This document shows, in pieces, positions 16,597 to 26,096 of a stretch of 64,000 nucleotides of DNA. A program made the translations under genes and the position numbers. Within the stretch, counting starts at the first letter, position 1. Every line of letters begins with the position of its first letter. The stretch covers positions 7,264-71,263 of the forward strand of contig MLAV02000023.1 of the NCBI GenBank assembly GCA_001870995.2, in the 5' to 3' direction. The notes below the pieces were generated by a model, which worked only from the letters and a program-made list of their open reading frames with translations, ran no database searches and was not told the DNA's origin. Origin of the DNA: Chitinophaga sp. CB10 (GTDB lineage Bacteria; Bacteroidota; Bacteroidia; Chitinophagales; Chitinophagaceae).

Positions 16597-18063
16597 TTAG
16601 AAAACGCGGCTGCCCGAACCTTTTTCCATATAGATGATCGTATTCACACGGCCATCCCCTTCAAAGTTCGGCTGTGCCAGCGGCTGGATCGTACCGATGG
16701 AACTGATCTTATGCAGCCATACCTTATAACGGCCATCCTTATACGAAGCAATAGCCAGGTAATCCACGGTGTACGCCACGTTCTGGGCTGGTACCGGGTA
16801 CTTGATATGCTGTATGTCCGTCACTGTTTCGCCGGCCGGCAGTGTCACCTGCAAACGCTCCGTGGTGGTTGTAATGTCTGTCAGGTAAACCTGGTTGCCA
16901 ATCGCATAGTAAATGTAATCGGCATCATAGTTCCCGGCAATCTTATCGGCTTTCATCAGTCCATGCGTAGCCGGCAGCGTATCCCGCTTCATGATCAGCG
17001 AATCGTTGCCGAGGAGGAAGCCATACAGGGTGTTCAGCTTATACAGCATGCCGCGCTGGTCAGGCATTTTAAACAGGGTAAACGCCACGCTGCGGATGCC
17101 GGGGTAGCCACCCAGCCAGACGAGGTCCGCATTCATGTTCTTCAGGTCGTTGCCATTCTTGCCCAGCGCTGAAAATGCAGGCCCGTTGTAGCAAAACATG
17201 GATTTTGTTTTAAGGTCCCAGCCCAGGTCCATAGCGCCTACCACCGCCAGTGAGGATACGGTGTAGGTCTGCGGCAGGTTGGTAAACAGCGCGCCCTTGG
17301 TCATGCAATAGGCCCGGTTGTCGTTGATCAGCATCAGGTTGCCGGAAGCCATCGGCTGGAAGACGTTCTGTGGCTTACGGTTGGCAGGCTTGGAGAAGAA
17401 CATGCTGTCAAATCCATACACCTGCGCGCCATTGCTCACCCGGTAGATGGCGGCATCGTTTTCGGACAGTACCACCAGGCCGCCGAAGAGGTCGGAGGAG
17501 GTGAGCGTGGTATGCAGGTCCCCGGAGTAGAGGCCTTTCACGGCGTTGCCGTCCAGGCTGCGGCCGTTGTTGTAAAAGGCAATCCAGTTGTCGATCCTGC
17601 CGGTTTTATCTATGAAGTCGATATCCGTTTTCCCGTTGTTGTCCTTCACCAGGTACCAGCCGTTCTCGTTGCGGGTAGATACGTTGAAGATGATGGTCTT
17701 CAGCTTTACCACGCCGCTGCGTTTATCCTTCACGTTAAACACGAGGTAGTAACGGCCCGGGTCCAGCATTACCGGCAGGTTGATGTTTTTGGTAAAAGCC
17801 AGGGTATCTGTTTTGTTTTTATTGCCGTAGAGCGATAAAAAGTTCGCGCTGATATTGGTCCAGTAATATTCGTAAGAATCGGCTGCGGCCACAACCGGGG
17901 CCAGCTGCAGCGTATCGCGGTGGGTGTACAGGTTGATGGTATCCGGCACGCCCGTCACGTCAAAGGCTGGCAGTGGCTGCGCAGGGCCGGTACTTTTATC
18001 TTTCATACAGCCGAAAGCCAGTATGCCGGCCAGTCCTATAAGGAGTACATTAATGCGTTTCAT
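16597..18063 (-). CDS. PKD-like family surface lipoprotein
   Basis: I chose the ATG at 18063, which gives MKRINVLLIGLAGILAFGC with a lipobox Cys; the longer frame from 18204 would overlap the DUF4843 gene. The protein is 488 aa. An Ig/PKD-like segment (about 60-150, YYLVFNVKDKRSGVVKLKT) is followed by a repetitive beta-rich region resembling a propeller. This matches the PKD-like lipoproteins that regularly accompany SusC-SusD-DUF4843 trios. It lies 19 bp downstream of the DUF4843 stop. It is probably an accessory binding lipoprotein on the cell surface. Confidence 0.78.
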   Translation of the reverse strand: MKRINVLLIGLAGILAFGCMKDKSTGPAQPLPAFDVTGVPDTINLYTHRDTLQLAPVVAAADSYEYYWTNISANFLSLYGNKNKTDTLAFTKNINLPVMLDPGRYYLVFNVKDKRSGVVKLKTIIFNVSTRNENGWYLVKDNNGKTDIDFIDKTGRIDNWIAFYNNGRSLDGNAVKGLYSGDLHTTLTSSDLFGGLVVLSENDAAIYRVSNGAQVYGFDSMFFSKPANRKPQNVFQPMASGNLMLINDNRAYCMTKGALFTNLPQTYTVSSLAVVGAMDLGWDLKTKSMFCYNGPAFSALGKNGNDLKNMNADLVWLGGYPGIRSVAFTLFKMPDQRGMLYKLNTLYGFLLGNDSLIMKRDTLPATHGLMKADKIAGNYDADYIYYAIGNQVYLTDITTTTERLQVTLPAGETVTDIQHIKYPVPAQNVAYTVDYLAIASYKDGRYKVWLHKISSIGTIQPLAQPNFEGDGRVNTIIYMEKGSGSRVF

Positions 18064-18082
18064 GTGATCGTTGGTTGATGGA

Positions 18083-18907
18083 TTAAGGGAATGTAATGGC
18101 AGGGCTGGTAGGCGAAGCAGTTTCGCGCACCGGCGCTTTGCCGCTGGCAATATTGGCAGGGTCGCTGTTAAACGCCGCCAGCGCCTCCCTGAGAACGGTG
18201 GCAAACTGCCGCAGCGCTCCGCTGGTGCTGGCCGCCTGGAACCACTCCTCGTCGATATTTTGCTTCAATACATCAATCATGAACTGGTGCTTACCTACGC
18301 TGTATTTGTTAAACCAGATATAGGCCGGCGCCAGGCCATTATCCACCTGCCAGGATTTGAACCGCTCCAGGTGGTCGGAAAACGTCAGGGTTTTGGCCAT
18401 AGCCGCCTTCTCGCCCAACCCGAATTCTTCGTTGGCTACCAGCTGTACCCGCAGGCGGTAGGTATTCGTAGCAAGGCTGGTATCCCTCAATAAAATAACC
18501 GGAATTTTAGCGGTAGCCTGGTTGGCTTTTACGACCATCAACGCTTGTAGGGCTTTGTCGTTAAAGTCCACATAATGCACCCCCGGCATGGCTTTGTAAG
18601 GCAGCTCCGTGGCCACGCTGTCAATAATGGCATTGGTGACCGGGTCACGTTTATACGTGTACGTTACCTCCGGCAGCTGCATCAGCTTCACCGGGCGGTC
18701 GTGCGGCGCTATGCCGCCAATGGTATTTACGTCTATATACACCGTATCCCTTACTATACTTTTAGCCTTAAACACAAACGTAGCGGTTTGTGTAACCGTG
18801 TCCGACATCTGCACCCTGGCGATATCGCTGTAAGACAGGTATGGCACTTTTTTGCAGCCGGCAGCGGTTACGAAGGCAACAGCGCAAAAGCAGATAATAT
18901 TTTTCAT
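18083..18907 (-). CDS. DUF4843 lipoprotein
   Basis: A 274-aa protein with a lipobox (FCAVAFVTAAGC) and the DUF4843 pattern: YLSYSDIARVQM, a beta-rich domain (ATFVFKAKSIVRDTVYIDVNTIGG), then PGVHYVDFND and a C-terminal helical part. It starts 8 bp after the SusD stop, so it is in the same operon. DUF4843 proteins are common third members of certain SusC-SusD operons. Their exact role is unknown, with a surface-exposed accessory function likely. Confidence 0.85.
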   Translation of the reverse strand: MKNIICFCAVAFVTAAGCKKVPYLSYSDIARVQMSDTVTQTATFVFKAKSIVRDTVYIDVNTIGGIAPHDRPVKLMQLPEVTYTYKRDPVTNAIIDSVATELPYKAMPGVHYVDFNDKALQALMVVKANQATAKIPVILLRDTSLATNTYRLRVQLVANEEFGLGEKAAMAKTLTFSDHLERFKSWQVDNGLAPAYIWFNKYSVGKHQFMIDVLKQNIDEEWFQAASTSGALRQFATVLREALAAFNSDPANIASGKAPVRETASPTSPAITFP

Positions 18908-18915
18908 GGCTGTAA

Positions 18916-20415
18916 TTACTTGTTGTTATAATTGATTTCCCGGTCCGGTTTAGGAACCACATACCTGGCAGTGTTGCCGGTGTAGTAAGTGTAGGTCCAG
19001 CTGGCCGGCAGCGTGGCCACGTTGTAGCGCTTGTAGGTGAAAAACGTTTGTCCTTCCCCGTAGAACTCGCGCACGTACTCCCGGATCATTTTATTCTTCC
19101 GGTCCGTTTCCCAGGAGGAGGCATTGAACCCGGAAGGGAAGGGGATGCCCTTCTCGCTGCAATAAGCGCGGTACCAGGTTTCCGCCGCATCTTTGGTGGC
19201 GGCGCATTCCGTCAGTATCAGGTACATTTCGCTCAGGCGCAGCAGCGGCGCCTGCAATACGGGTGAAGACGCCCTTTGGAGGAACTTGCGGTACATCACG
19301 TACGCGGAGTTGCTCGTCTTATACACCCACATCTCTTTCCACCTTACGTCAGACGTACGCTCCGCTACCGGGAACAGGTTGTTGAGGTAATAAAACCCAT
19401 CCTGCACGTTAAAGTCGTTACGCACCAGCCCGCCGCTTTCCCCAAAAGTGCTGCTGGCAATGCTTTCCAGGTTGTACACGCTCAGGGCGGCAATATGCTC
19501 CGGCGACATCAGGTAGTCTCCCGCCACCCGGTCGCTCTCACGGCCAAGCCTAAACGTAGGCTTGCCGTTATGATCCGTCGCGCCAACTACCGCCTGCGCA
19601 TATTGCGCCGCCTTCGCCTTGCTGGCCGGGTCCGCGGCGGAGAGGTACATATACACGCGGGCTTTCAGCGCCAGCACGGCATAGTAGTTGAACCTGATCT
19701 GCCGGTACATGTAAAAGTTATCCGCTACCACGGGCTGGTCGCTGGAACTGGAGGAAGGATTCAGTTCCGCCAGGGAATAGATGGTAATCGGGTCCTTGTC
19801 TTTCATCAGCGCCTCCGCGGCATCCAGGTCTGCCAGGATGTTTTTGGCGAACTCCTGGTAGTTAACAGGCGTAATAATTTCATGCGTAACCTCCGTTACG
19901 TACGGCAGCAGTACCGTAGTACCGGGATTATCCGGCATCGGGCCAAACATCCGCAACACGTCAAAATGGTTGAACGCGCGCAGCGCCAGCGCTTCGCCTT
20001 TGATGAGGGCATAATTGTTCCCGGTGAACAGGGATTTGCGGCTGTCAATGCGCTCCAAAATACTATTCACACTGGCTATGACCTTGTAGAGGTCCGCGTA
20101 GGTATTATCCAGGGACGATCTGACCTGCGCATCCGTATAGGTCGCGTTCGAAAGGTTGGTCAGCGTTGGATTGCTGCCCGGCACATCCCAGTTGCGGGCC
20201 ATGTACTCAATGTTGCCCCACATCAGGTTGTTACCGTAGGTGTTATTGCTTTTCATCTGTATGTAAGCCCCGGTGAGCGCGTCCCGGAAACCCTTCTCCG
20301 TACTGAAGATCTGGTCCTTGGTGGTCTGCGCCTGCGGCGTTACGTCCAGGTATTTGTTACAGCTGCTGAACGCCAGCGCGCCGAAAAGTATAGTCGTGAT
20401 AGTTAGTTGCTTCAT
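18916..20415 (-). CDS. SusD/RagB-type outer-membrane lipoprotein
   Basis: A 499-aa protein with lipobox (LFGALAFSSC) and the N-terminal SusD pattern (NKYLDVTPQAQTTKDQIF, then FRDALTGAYIQMKS). TPR-like helices form the body, and the C-terminal RagB region is recognisable (LRLSEMYLILTECAA, IREYVREFYGEGQTFFTYKR, ending KPDREINYNN). It lids the SusC channel and captures the ligand. The start is 12 bp after the SusC stop. The downstream protease, thioredoxin and DUF4843 suggest a peptide ligand rather than a glycan. Confidence 0.93.
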   Translation of the reverse strand: MKQLTITTILFGALAFSSCNKYLDVTPQAQTTKDQIFSTEKGFRDALTGAYIQMKSNNTYGNNLMWGNIEYMARNWDVPGSNPTLTNLSNATYTDAQVRSSLDNTYADLYKVIASVNSILERIDSRKSLFTGNNYALIKGEALALRAFNHFDVLRMFGPMPDNPGTTVLLPYVTEVTHEIITPVNYQEFAKNILADLDAAEALMKDKDPITIYSLAELNPSSSSSDQPVVADNFYMYRQIRFNYYAVLALKARVYMYLSAADPASKAKAAQYAQAVVGATDHNGKPTFRLGRESDRVAGDYLMSPEHIAALSVYNLESIASSTFGESGGLVRNDFNVQDGFYYLNNLFPVAERTSDVRWKEMWVYKTSNSAYVMYRKFLQRASSPVLQAPLLRLSEMYLILTECAATKDAAETWYRAYCSEKGIPFPSGFNASSWETDRKNKMIREYVREFYGEGQTFFTYKRYNVATLPASWTYTYYTGNTARYVVPKPDREINYNNK

Positions 20416-20427
20416 GATCGGTCTGGT

Positions 20428-23400
20428 TTAGAAAGTGGCAAACACGTTAAAGGATACCTGCCGGGTAAACGGATAATCCAGTCCGCGCTCCTGCTTCACC
20501 GTAGAGAGGTAAAACAGCTCGCCGGTGTTGGCGGACAGCGTGAGGGCCTGTAAGCCGATGCGTTGCAGCCATGCGCGGTCCAGCACGTTGTAGTTGATAT
20601 TGATGTTCTGGCAGGTCAGCGTCGACTCATTCTGCACAAACCTGGAAGAAGGATAGATCACGGAGTAATCGTTGATGCCTTTGAAGAAAGCCTTGTCCCC
20701 CGGCTGTTTCCAGCGGTCGGTAAACACCCGCGCATCCACGTTGAAGAATTTATCCGCGCTCTCCACCCGGTCTACCAGCGTTTGGTTGTATATCTGCCCG
20801 CCCAGGCGGTAACCGAAGGAGGCGTTCATGCTGATGCCTTTGTAACGCACCAGCGTGCTGAAATTACCCCGGTAGGTAGGCTGGTTCAAGCCCACGGCTA
20901 CACGGTCCGCCGCGTTCCAGGAGTAGGTCACCTCCCCGTTGCGGGTGAGGAACAGCTCCCGGCCCGTGCTGGGGTCTATCCCCAGGGAACGTACTGCGTA
21001 AATCGTGTTTTGTGAAGCGCCCTCCCGGATGATCTTATTCGGCGTGCTGCCGCTGGTTTGCAGGGCAAGCTTGTCGTTAGCCGCTTTCATGGCCTGGGAG
21101 AGCTGCACGATGCGATCCGTATTGTGGGCAATATTGCCGGTAACGGACCAGTACAGCCGGCGGGCATCGTTCTGGATCAGCATCAGCGTGGCGCTGGCCT
21201 GCCAGCCCTGTTGCTCCAGCTGGCCGATGTTCTCGATGTAACTGGTGAAACCGTTGGAATAAGGCAGCTCCAGGGAGCTTAACAGGTTGGACGTTCTTTC
21301 CTTATACAGGTCCACCACGATGTTGATGCGGCTCCGGAAAAATTCCGCTTCCACGCCGCCATTGTATTTCTGGTTTTTCTGCCATTGCAGGTTGGGATTA
21401 CCCAGCGAATTCTGGGTAGCGCCCAGCCAGTTTTTGTAATGGTCGTTGATGATGTAACCATAGGTAGCCAGTGGTTGATACGCGGCAAACGCCTGGTTGC
21501 CGGTAACGCCGTAGGAACCGCGCAATTTCAGCCTGTTCACAAACTGCAGGTTATCGTGGATGAAATTGATGTGATGCAGGTTCCATCCGGCGCCCAGGGA
21601 ATAGAAAGGAGCAAAGCGGCTGTTGGTGCCAAATTGGGAAGCCCCGTCCACACGGTAGCTGGCGTCGGCAAAGTAGCGGTCGTCATAACTGTAGCTTACG
21701 TTGCCCACGGCGCTCACCCTGCGGGTAGTGGCCTCTGTGCCGCCGGGCTTACCGTCTTTCTTGTATTGCAGGGCCATGCCCAGGAAATCGATGCTGGCAT
21801 CAGGAAACCCTTCCGCCGAAAAAGTATAGTTGGTGCTTTTATCTTCCGCGGCTTCCAGTTGCGCGCCTATGCTCAGGTAATGCAATCCCTTAAAGAGGTT
21901 GCTGTATTGGAGGTTGAGCGTACCGGTATAGCTGAACGACCTGCCGCTGCCATAGTCATAGCTGCCTTTCCGCAGGATGTCCGCATCGCTGTAGCCCGCA
22001 AAGGCAGAGTGCTCCGCCGGTTTAAACACATCGGAGTTGGCGTTGGTGGCGTTGATGCCCAGGCCGCCCCGGACGGTGAAGTGATCGATGGGCGACCAGT
22101 CCACCTGGAAGTTGTTGATGATATTCAGGTACTGGCTGCGGTCAAACGTATTCAGCGTGGCGTCGTACATCGGGTTGGCGTAAGGCTTTCCGCCGGTGCC
22201 GTTGTTCTGCACCCAGTAATCGTAACTGAATGGGGTAAAGGTTTTCACGATATGGCCGGCCGAGTCGTACGGGCTCCAATATGGATTGAGCTTTACGTAA
22301 TCGCCAAAGGAGCCCCAGGGCGACTGGTTCGCCTTGATGCTGCCCACGGTGAGGCTGTTCCTGAAATTGAGTTTTTTAAGGCGGTAGGAGAGGTCTACGG
22401 TGCCGTTGATGGTCTGCCTGTCGGAGCCCTTCATGACACCCTGTATTTTATGAAGATCGCCGATGAGGGCGTAACGGAAAGCGGCGTCGCCACCTTCCAG
22501 GCGCAGGGAATGCTGCTGATCCACCCCGTTCCGCAATGGCTGTGCCATCCAGTCGGTGTTCACGCCGCTTTCCACCAACCCTTTCACCTGGTTGTAATAG
22601 GTTTGCAGGTTGATGTTTTGCTGCGGACTTTTGGTAGAATTGTAATAGAACCCGGAGAGCCGCTCCAGCTCCAGCTTATCGCGGGCGTTGAGCAGGTGGT
22701 AGGAGCTGAGATCCGGCGTGCTGAGGTTGATCCCTCCCCGGTAGGTGAGGCGCAGCTTACCTGCTACGGGCTCTTTGGTGGTGATTACGATCACCCCGTT
22801 GGAGCCGCGGGAGCCATAGATAGCCGTTGCCGGGCCATCCTTCAGCAGCGTGATGGTGGCAATCTCGTTGGTGTTGAGGTCCATCATGCGTTGCAGCGTG
22901 ATGGGAAAGCCGTCCATGATAATGAGCGGGGTGTTGATGAGGGCGGAAGTATTATCCTGTAGCTGATCGATGTTAGGCAGGTTCCTGTTGCCCCGCAGCT
23001 GGATATCGGGCAGGTGGTTCGGGTCGGACCCGAAGTTGTTATCCGGCACCACATAGAAGGAAGGATCGATATTCCCGAGCGTAACAAAGATGTTCCTTCC
23101 CTGGAACTGCTGAATCTCTTTGGCGGTAATGGTCTTAGCCGCGCCGGTATAGGATTCCTTCGCTTTGTTGAAGATACCGGTTACCACCACGTTGTTGATG
23201 GAGGAAACGGTGGGCGCCATCACGATGGATGCCTGCTTTTCCTTGCGGACGGTGTATTGCACGGGGCGGTAGCCCACGAAGGAGATGAGCAGCACATCCC
23301 CGGGGGCGGCCTCGATCTGGAAGTTGCCCTGCGCGTCCGTAGAGGCGGTGGCAGGCTTGCCCTTCACCCGGATGGTGGCCCCTGGCAGCGCGCAGCTGCA

Positions 23401-23931
23401 CACGCTGTCCGCCACATGGCCTGCCACTTTCGGCGCGGGCTGTTGCTCCGCTTCCGCGTTGTTACCGGCCGCAGGTACAGGCGCCGGCCGCGGTGTGATG
23501 ACGATGGTTTTTGTGCTGGCCTTCAGCTCCATGCGGAACGGCTGGTCCCTGGAGATAATGCGGAGCAGCTCCGGCAGCTCGAAGCTCCCGTTAACGGAAA
23601 CGGTTTTGGCATTGGCCAGCATGTCCTGGTTGTAGAAGGCCACATAGCCGGTTTGCTGGCGGATGGTCAGCAGGAGCGACTTCACGGGCAGGTTGTAGCC
23701 CGACACGGATACGGTCTGCGCTTCCACCGCTGCCTGTACATGAATAAGCGTGACAAAAAGCAAAATAAATGTCAATCTCATAGCAAGAAAAATTGTGGCT
23801 GCCCTGGTATTCAGGCCTGGCTTGACTTTCAGGCCACCGGCAGGCAGCGCTTTGGTTGATAACTCCTTCGCCGGAGGTTCCTGAACAGGCATAGCATCCA
23901 GGTACGGCTTGGGAAAAGCAGTAAAATCCAT
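20428..23931 (-). CDS. SusC/RagA TonB-dependent transporter with STN signalling domain
   Basis: A 1167-aa outer-membrane receptor. The first 50 residues precede a normal signal peptide beginning at Met51 (MRLTFILLFVTLIHVQ), so 23781 is an alternative start. Then come an STN domain at about 72-122 (VKSLLLTIRQQTGYVAFYN), a carboxypeptidase-like domain at about 170-250, the plug with GSRGSNGVIVITTK, and the 22-strand barrel ending in an aromatic residue (VFATF). The STN domain would signal to the FecR protein encoded at 24115, which releases the sigma factor encoded at 25384. The gene is thus probably induced by its own substrate. Confidence 0.93.
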   Translation of the reverse strand: MDFTAFPKPYLDAMPVQEPPAKELSTKALPAGGLKVKPGLNTRAATIFLAMRLTFILLFVTLIHVQAAVEAQTVSVSGYNLPVKSLLLTIRQQTGYVAFYNQDMLANAKTVSVNGSFELPELLRIISRDQPFRMELKASTKTIVITPRPAPVPAAGNNAEAEQQPAPKVAGHVADSVCSCALPGATIRVKGKPATASTDAQGNFQIEAAPGDVLLISFVGYRPVQYTVRKEKQASIVMAPTVSSINNVVVTGIFNKAKESYTGAAKTITAKEIQQFQGRNIFVTLGNIDPSFYVVPDNNFGSDPNHLPDIQLRGNRNLPNIDQLQDNTSALINTPLIIMDGFPITLQRMMDLNTNEIATITLLKDGPATAIYGSRGSNGVIVITTKEPVAGKLRLTYRGGINLSTPDLSSYHLLNARDKLELERLSGFYYNSTKSPQQNINLQTYYNQVKGLVESGVNTDWMAQPLRNGVDQQHSLRLEGGDAAFRYALIGDLHKIQGVMKGSDRQTINGTVDLSYRLKKLNFRNSLTVGSIKANQSPWGSFGDYVKLNPYWSPYDSAGHIVKTFTPFSYDYWVQNNGTGGKPYANPMYDATLNTFDRSQYLNIINNFQVDWSPIDHFTVRGGLGINATNANSDVFKPAEHSAFAGYSDADILRKGSYDYGSGRSFSYTGTLNLQYSNLFKGLHYLSIGAQLEAAEDKSTNYTFSAEGFPDASIDFLGMALQYKKDGKPGGTEATTRRVSAVGNVSYSYDDRYFADASYRVDGASQFGTNSRFAPFYSLGAGWNLHHINFIHDNLQFVNRLKLRGSYGVTGNQAFAAYQPLATYGYIINDHYKNWLGATQNSLGNPNLQWQKNQKYNGGVEAEFFRSRINIVVDLYKERTSNLLSSLELPYSNGFTSYIENIGQLEQQGWQASATLMLIQNDARRLYWSVTGNIAHNTDRIVQLSQAMKAANDKLALQTSGSTPNKIIREGASQNTIYAVRSLGIDPSTGRELFLTRNGEVTYSWNAADRVAVGLNQPTYRGNFSTLVRYKGISMNASFGYRLGGQIYNQTLVDRVESADKFFNVDARVFTDRWKQPGDKAFFKGINDYSVIYPSSRFVQNESTLTCQNININYNVLDRAWLQRIGLQALTLSANTGELFYLSTVKQERGLDYPFTRQVSFNVFATF

Positions 23932-24114
23932 AACTTACGTGTTGGTTAGGGTTGATAAAAAAGCAATTCGTCCTAAGAAATTGTTGAAGGGATCAGCCCA
24001 GCCGCCGGCCGAGAGTGTTGCAAGCGCTTTCGGCTTTTTGCTGCTGTTCCCTGAGCAAAGCGTCAGGTCATGATACTGTTACGTTTATTGTTAGCATGTT
24101 GAATGAGTTGGTAT

Positions 24115-25329
24115 CTATGGCATTACTATCAATTTGCGCCCTTGTAGCTGGAAGTGTACATTGGAGCCTTCCAGTATCTGCAATACGTCCTGTAAAGTGT
24201 TCTGTTTGTTGATCTCTCCGCCAAAGCGGGTAGGAGGGATACCTTTCTGGTACACGACTTCTATGTCGTACCAGCGTTCCAGCTGACGCATGACTTCATC
24301 AAGGCTGGCATTTTCAAAATTGAATAACCCGTTTTTCCAGGCCATTACCTGGTCGGTATCTACCTGGCTGGTTACTGTCAGCCCCGCGCCGGATGGCTTC
24401 ACGGTGGCCTGTTGCGCAGGTTTGAGCGTGGCGCTGTGTTGGTAGGCGCTTACCCTTACCGCTCCGCTCAGGAGGGTCGTACGGATGCTGTTTTCGTTGG
24501 TATATGCGTTTACGTTAAAGCTGGTGCCCAGCACTTCAATGGTGGCGCCGCCTGCGGTGACGGTGAATGGCGCTTTATCGTTGGCGGCCACTTCAAAGTA
24601 GGCCTCGCCTTCTACAGTAATGGCGCGTGTAGTCCCGCTGAAAGCAGTCGGGTATTTGATGGCGCTGGCGGCATTGAGCCATACTTTGGTGCCATCCGGT
24701 AATATCAGTTTGAATTGCCGGCCTTTCGGCGTACTCACGGTGTTGTACGCTACTGCGCCGGCCCCGCCGCCGGTGGAGTTATAGGCCAGTTGCCCGTTTT
24801 GCAGCACTACGCGGGCGCCGTTCTGGTGGGCGATGACGCCGTTGCCGGCGCTGTCCAGCACCATTTGCGAGCCATCGGCAAGGGTGAGGATGGCTCCTTC
24901 CCGGCCAGGCGCTATGGGAGCGCTTTCCCGCAGGGATATGGCGGGCGGCGCAGGGGTGCGTGTATGCTGCCACGTAATGGCAGCGATGCCGATGATCAGG
25001 GCGGCAGCGGCGGCGTAGCGGAATACTTTGCCCCGGAAGAAGCTTAGCCGTGGCGCCTGTCCGGCAGGCGCCTGCAGCTGCGCAAGGAAACGGGCCCTGT
25101 TCTGCTCCCGGTTGCGCTCAATGCGGTGCCAGGTTTGCAGCATGTCATGAATGGACGCTTCGTGGTGGATTTTTTCCAGCAGGGCAGCGTTGCCGGCGGA
25201 CTGCCTGCCCCAGGCTTCCAGTTCCTGCAGCTCCGCGGCGGACAGCGCTTCGCCTGTCAGCTGCCGGTGCAGCAGCTGCGCTATCCTGTCAAAAGCATGG
25301 TCCATAAATGAATAATCGTCTGTTGGCAT
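24115..25329 (-). CDS. FecR-family anti-sigma factor
   Basis: A 404-aa protein. The cytoplasmic N-terminus (about 1-100) would hold the sigma factor. One membrane helix lies at about 105-122 (YAAAAALIIGIAAIT). The periplasmic FecR domain follows (TPKGRQFKLILPDGTKVWLNAASAI, EGEAYFEVA, VLGTSFNVNAYTNE), and the C-terminal DUF4974 module ends the protein (NASLDEVMRQLERWYDIEV). It senses the STN domain of the SusC encoded 183 bp downstream and controls the sigma factor encoded 54 bp upstream. Confidence 0.93.
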   Translation of the reverse strand: MPTDDYSFMDHAFDRIAQLLHRQLTGEALSAAELQELEAWGRQSAGNAALLEKIHHEASIHDMLQTWHRIERNREQNRARFLAQLQAPAGQAPRLSFFRGKVFRYAAAAALIIGIAAITWQHTRTPAPPAISLRESAPIAPGREGAILTLADGSQMVLDSAGNGVIAHQNGARVVLQNGQLAYNSTGGGAGAVAYNTVSTPKGRQFKLILPDGTKVWLNAASAIKYPTAFSGTTRAITVEGEAYFEVAANDKAPFTVTAGGATIEVLGTSFNVNAYTNENSIRTTLLSGAVRVSAYQHSATLKPAQQATVKPSGAGLTVTSQVDTDQVMAWKNGLFNFENASLDEVMRQLERWYDIEVVYQKGIPPTRFGGEINKQNTLQDVLQILEGSNVHFQLQGRKLIVMP

Positions 25330-25383
25330 GACCCCTCATTTCCAGTATAACAACTGACTATTACAAAGCGTGACAAAAATTTC

Positions 25384-25968
25384 TTAAAAAAATAAAATAC
25401 TCAGGAATCGGTCGCTCACTCCTTTTTTCAGGAGGGCTGTTTTCAGCTCCTTAATAGCCCTTCCTTTGCGTTGGCGGAAGTTTTCCATGGTGATGCCCAG
25501 TTGTGCGGCCGCATCGGCGGATGGCATGTCCTGCAGGTATAATAATTCCACCACCTGCCGGTACGTTTCCGGGAGGCGCGCTATTTCCTCGTACACGAGG
25601 CGCATTAATTCTGATTCCGCCATCAGCGACTCAATACTGACGTCGGTCTCCAGCTGGTCTGACAGGCCGGGGCCGTGCTTTTCCCGTACCCGCAGGTGTT
25701 TCAGGTAATTGAGGCTGGCATTGCGGGCCAGCGTAAAAAGGTAGCCCCGGAGCCTCCCGGTGGATTCAAACCGGGCAGGCGCCTGCCATAGCTTCAGCAG
25801 GCACTCGGTGGCAATGTCCTCCGCCTGCTGCTGGTCCTGGATAATGCTGAGGGAAAAATAAACCAGGGTACTGTAGTAGGTATCGTATAAAAAGGCGTAT
25901 GCAGCGGTGTCATTTTCCGCTATAGCTGTAAGCAATGCATCCTCCCCGTATGGTGTTACCCCTGGCAA
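25384..25968 (-). CDS. ECF sigma factor of the first SusCD locus
   Basis: A 194-aa protein with region 2 at about 20-90 (YAFLYDTYYSTLVYFSLS, ATECLLKLW) and region 4 at about 125-185 (LPETYRQVVELLYLQDMPSADAA, then LGITMENFRQRKGRAIKELK). No in-frame ATG precedes region 2. The start is probably the TTG at 25968, because a stop lies four codons upstream. This is the FecI-like sigma class that, with FecR and an STN-bearing SusC, forms a three-part outer-membrane signalling chain. Confidence 0.9.
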   Translation of the reverse strand: MPGVTPYGEDALLTAIAENDTAAYAFLYDTYYSTLVYFSLSIIQDQQQAEDIATECLLKLWQAPARFESTGRLRGYLFTLARNASLNYLKHLRVREKHGPGLSDQLETDVSIESLMAESELMRLVYEEIARLPETYRQVVELLYLQDMPSADAAAQLGITMENFRQRKGRAIKELKTALLKKGVSDRFLSILFF

Positions 25969-26096
25969 AATCGATTTTTAAAGGCGGTTTGTCCGGGTAC
26001 AAACATATAAATAAATTCAGGAAAATACCAGGGGAGGGGAAAAGGGGGAGATACCTGGAAATTTTGTGTAGCTTCAGGGTGGTAAACCCGGCATTT

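Noticed and set aside
13083..25968. Reading this SusCD train as a pectin utilisation locus with the nearby PL11 and GH28 genes
   Set aside because: The operon itself carries a protease and a thioredoxin, the pectin genes are on other units with the RiPP cluster and terminators between, and nothing links the SusD protein to pectin.
25935..26096. N-terminal extension of the small gene at 26097 back to 25935
   Set aside because: It would overlap the sigma gene on the other strand and lacks the signal-like start that appears at 26097.
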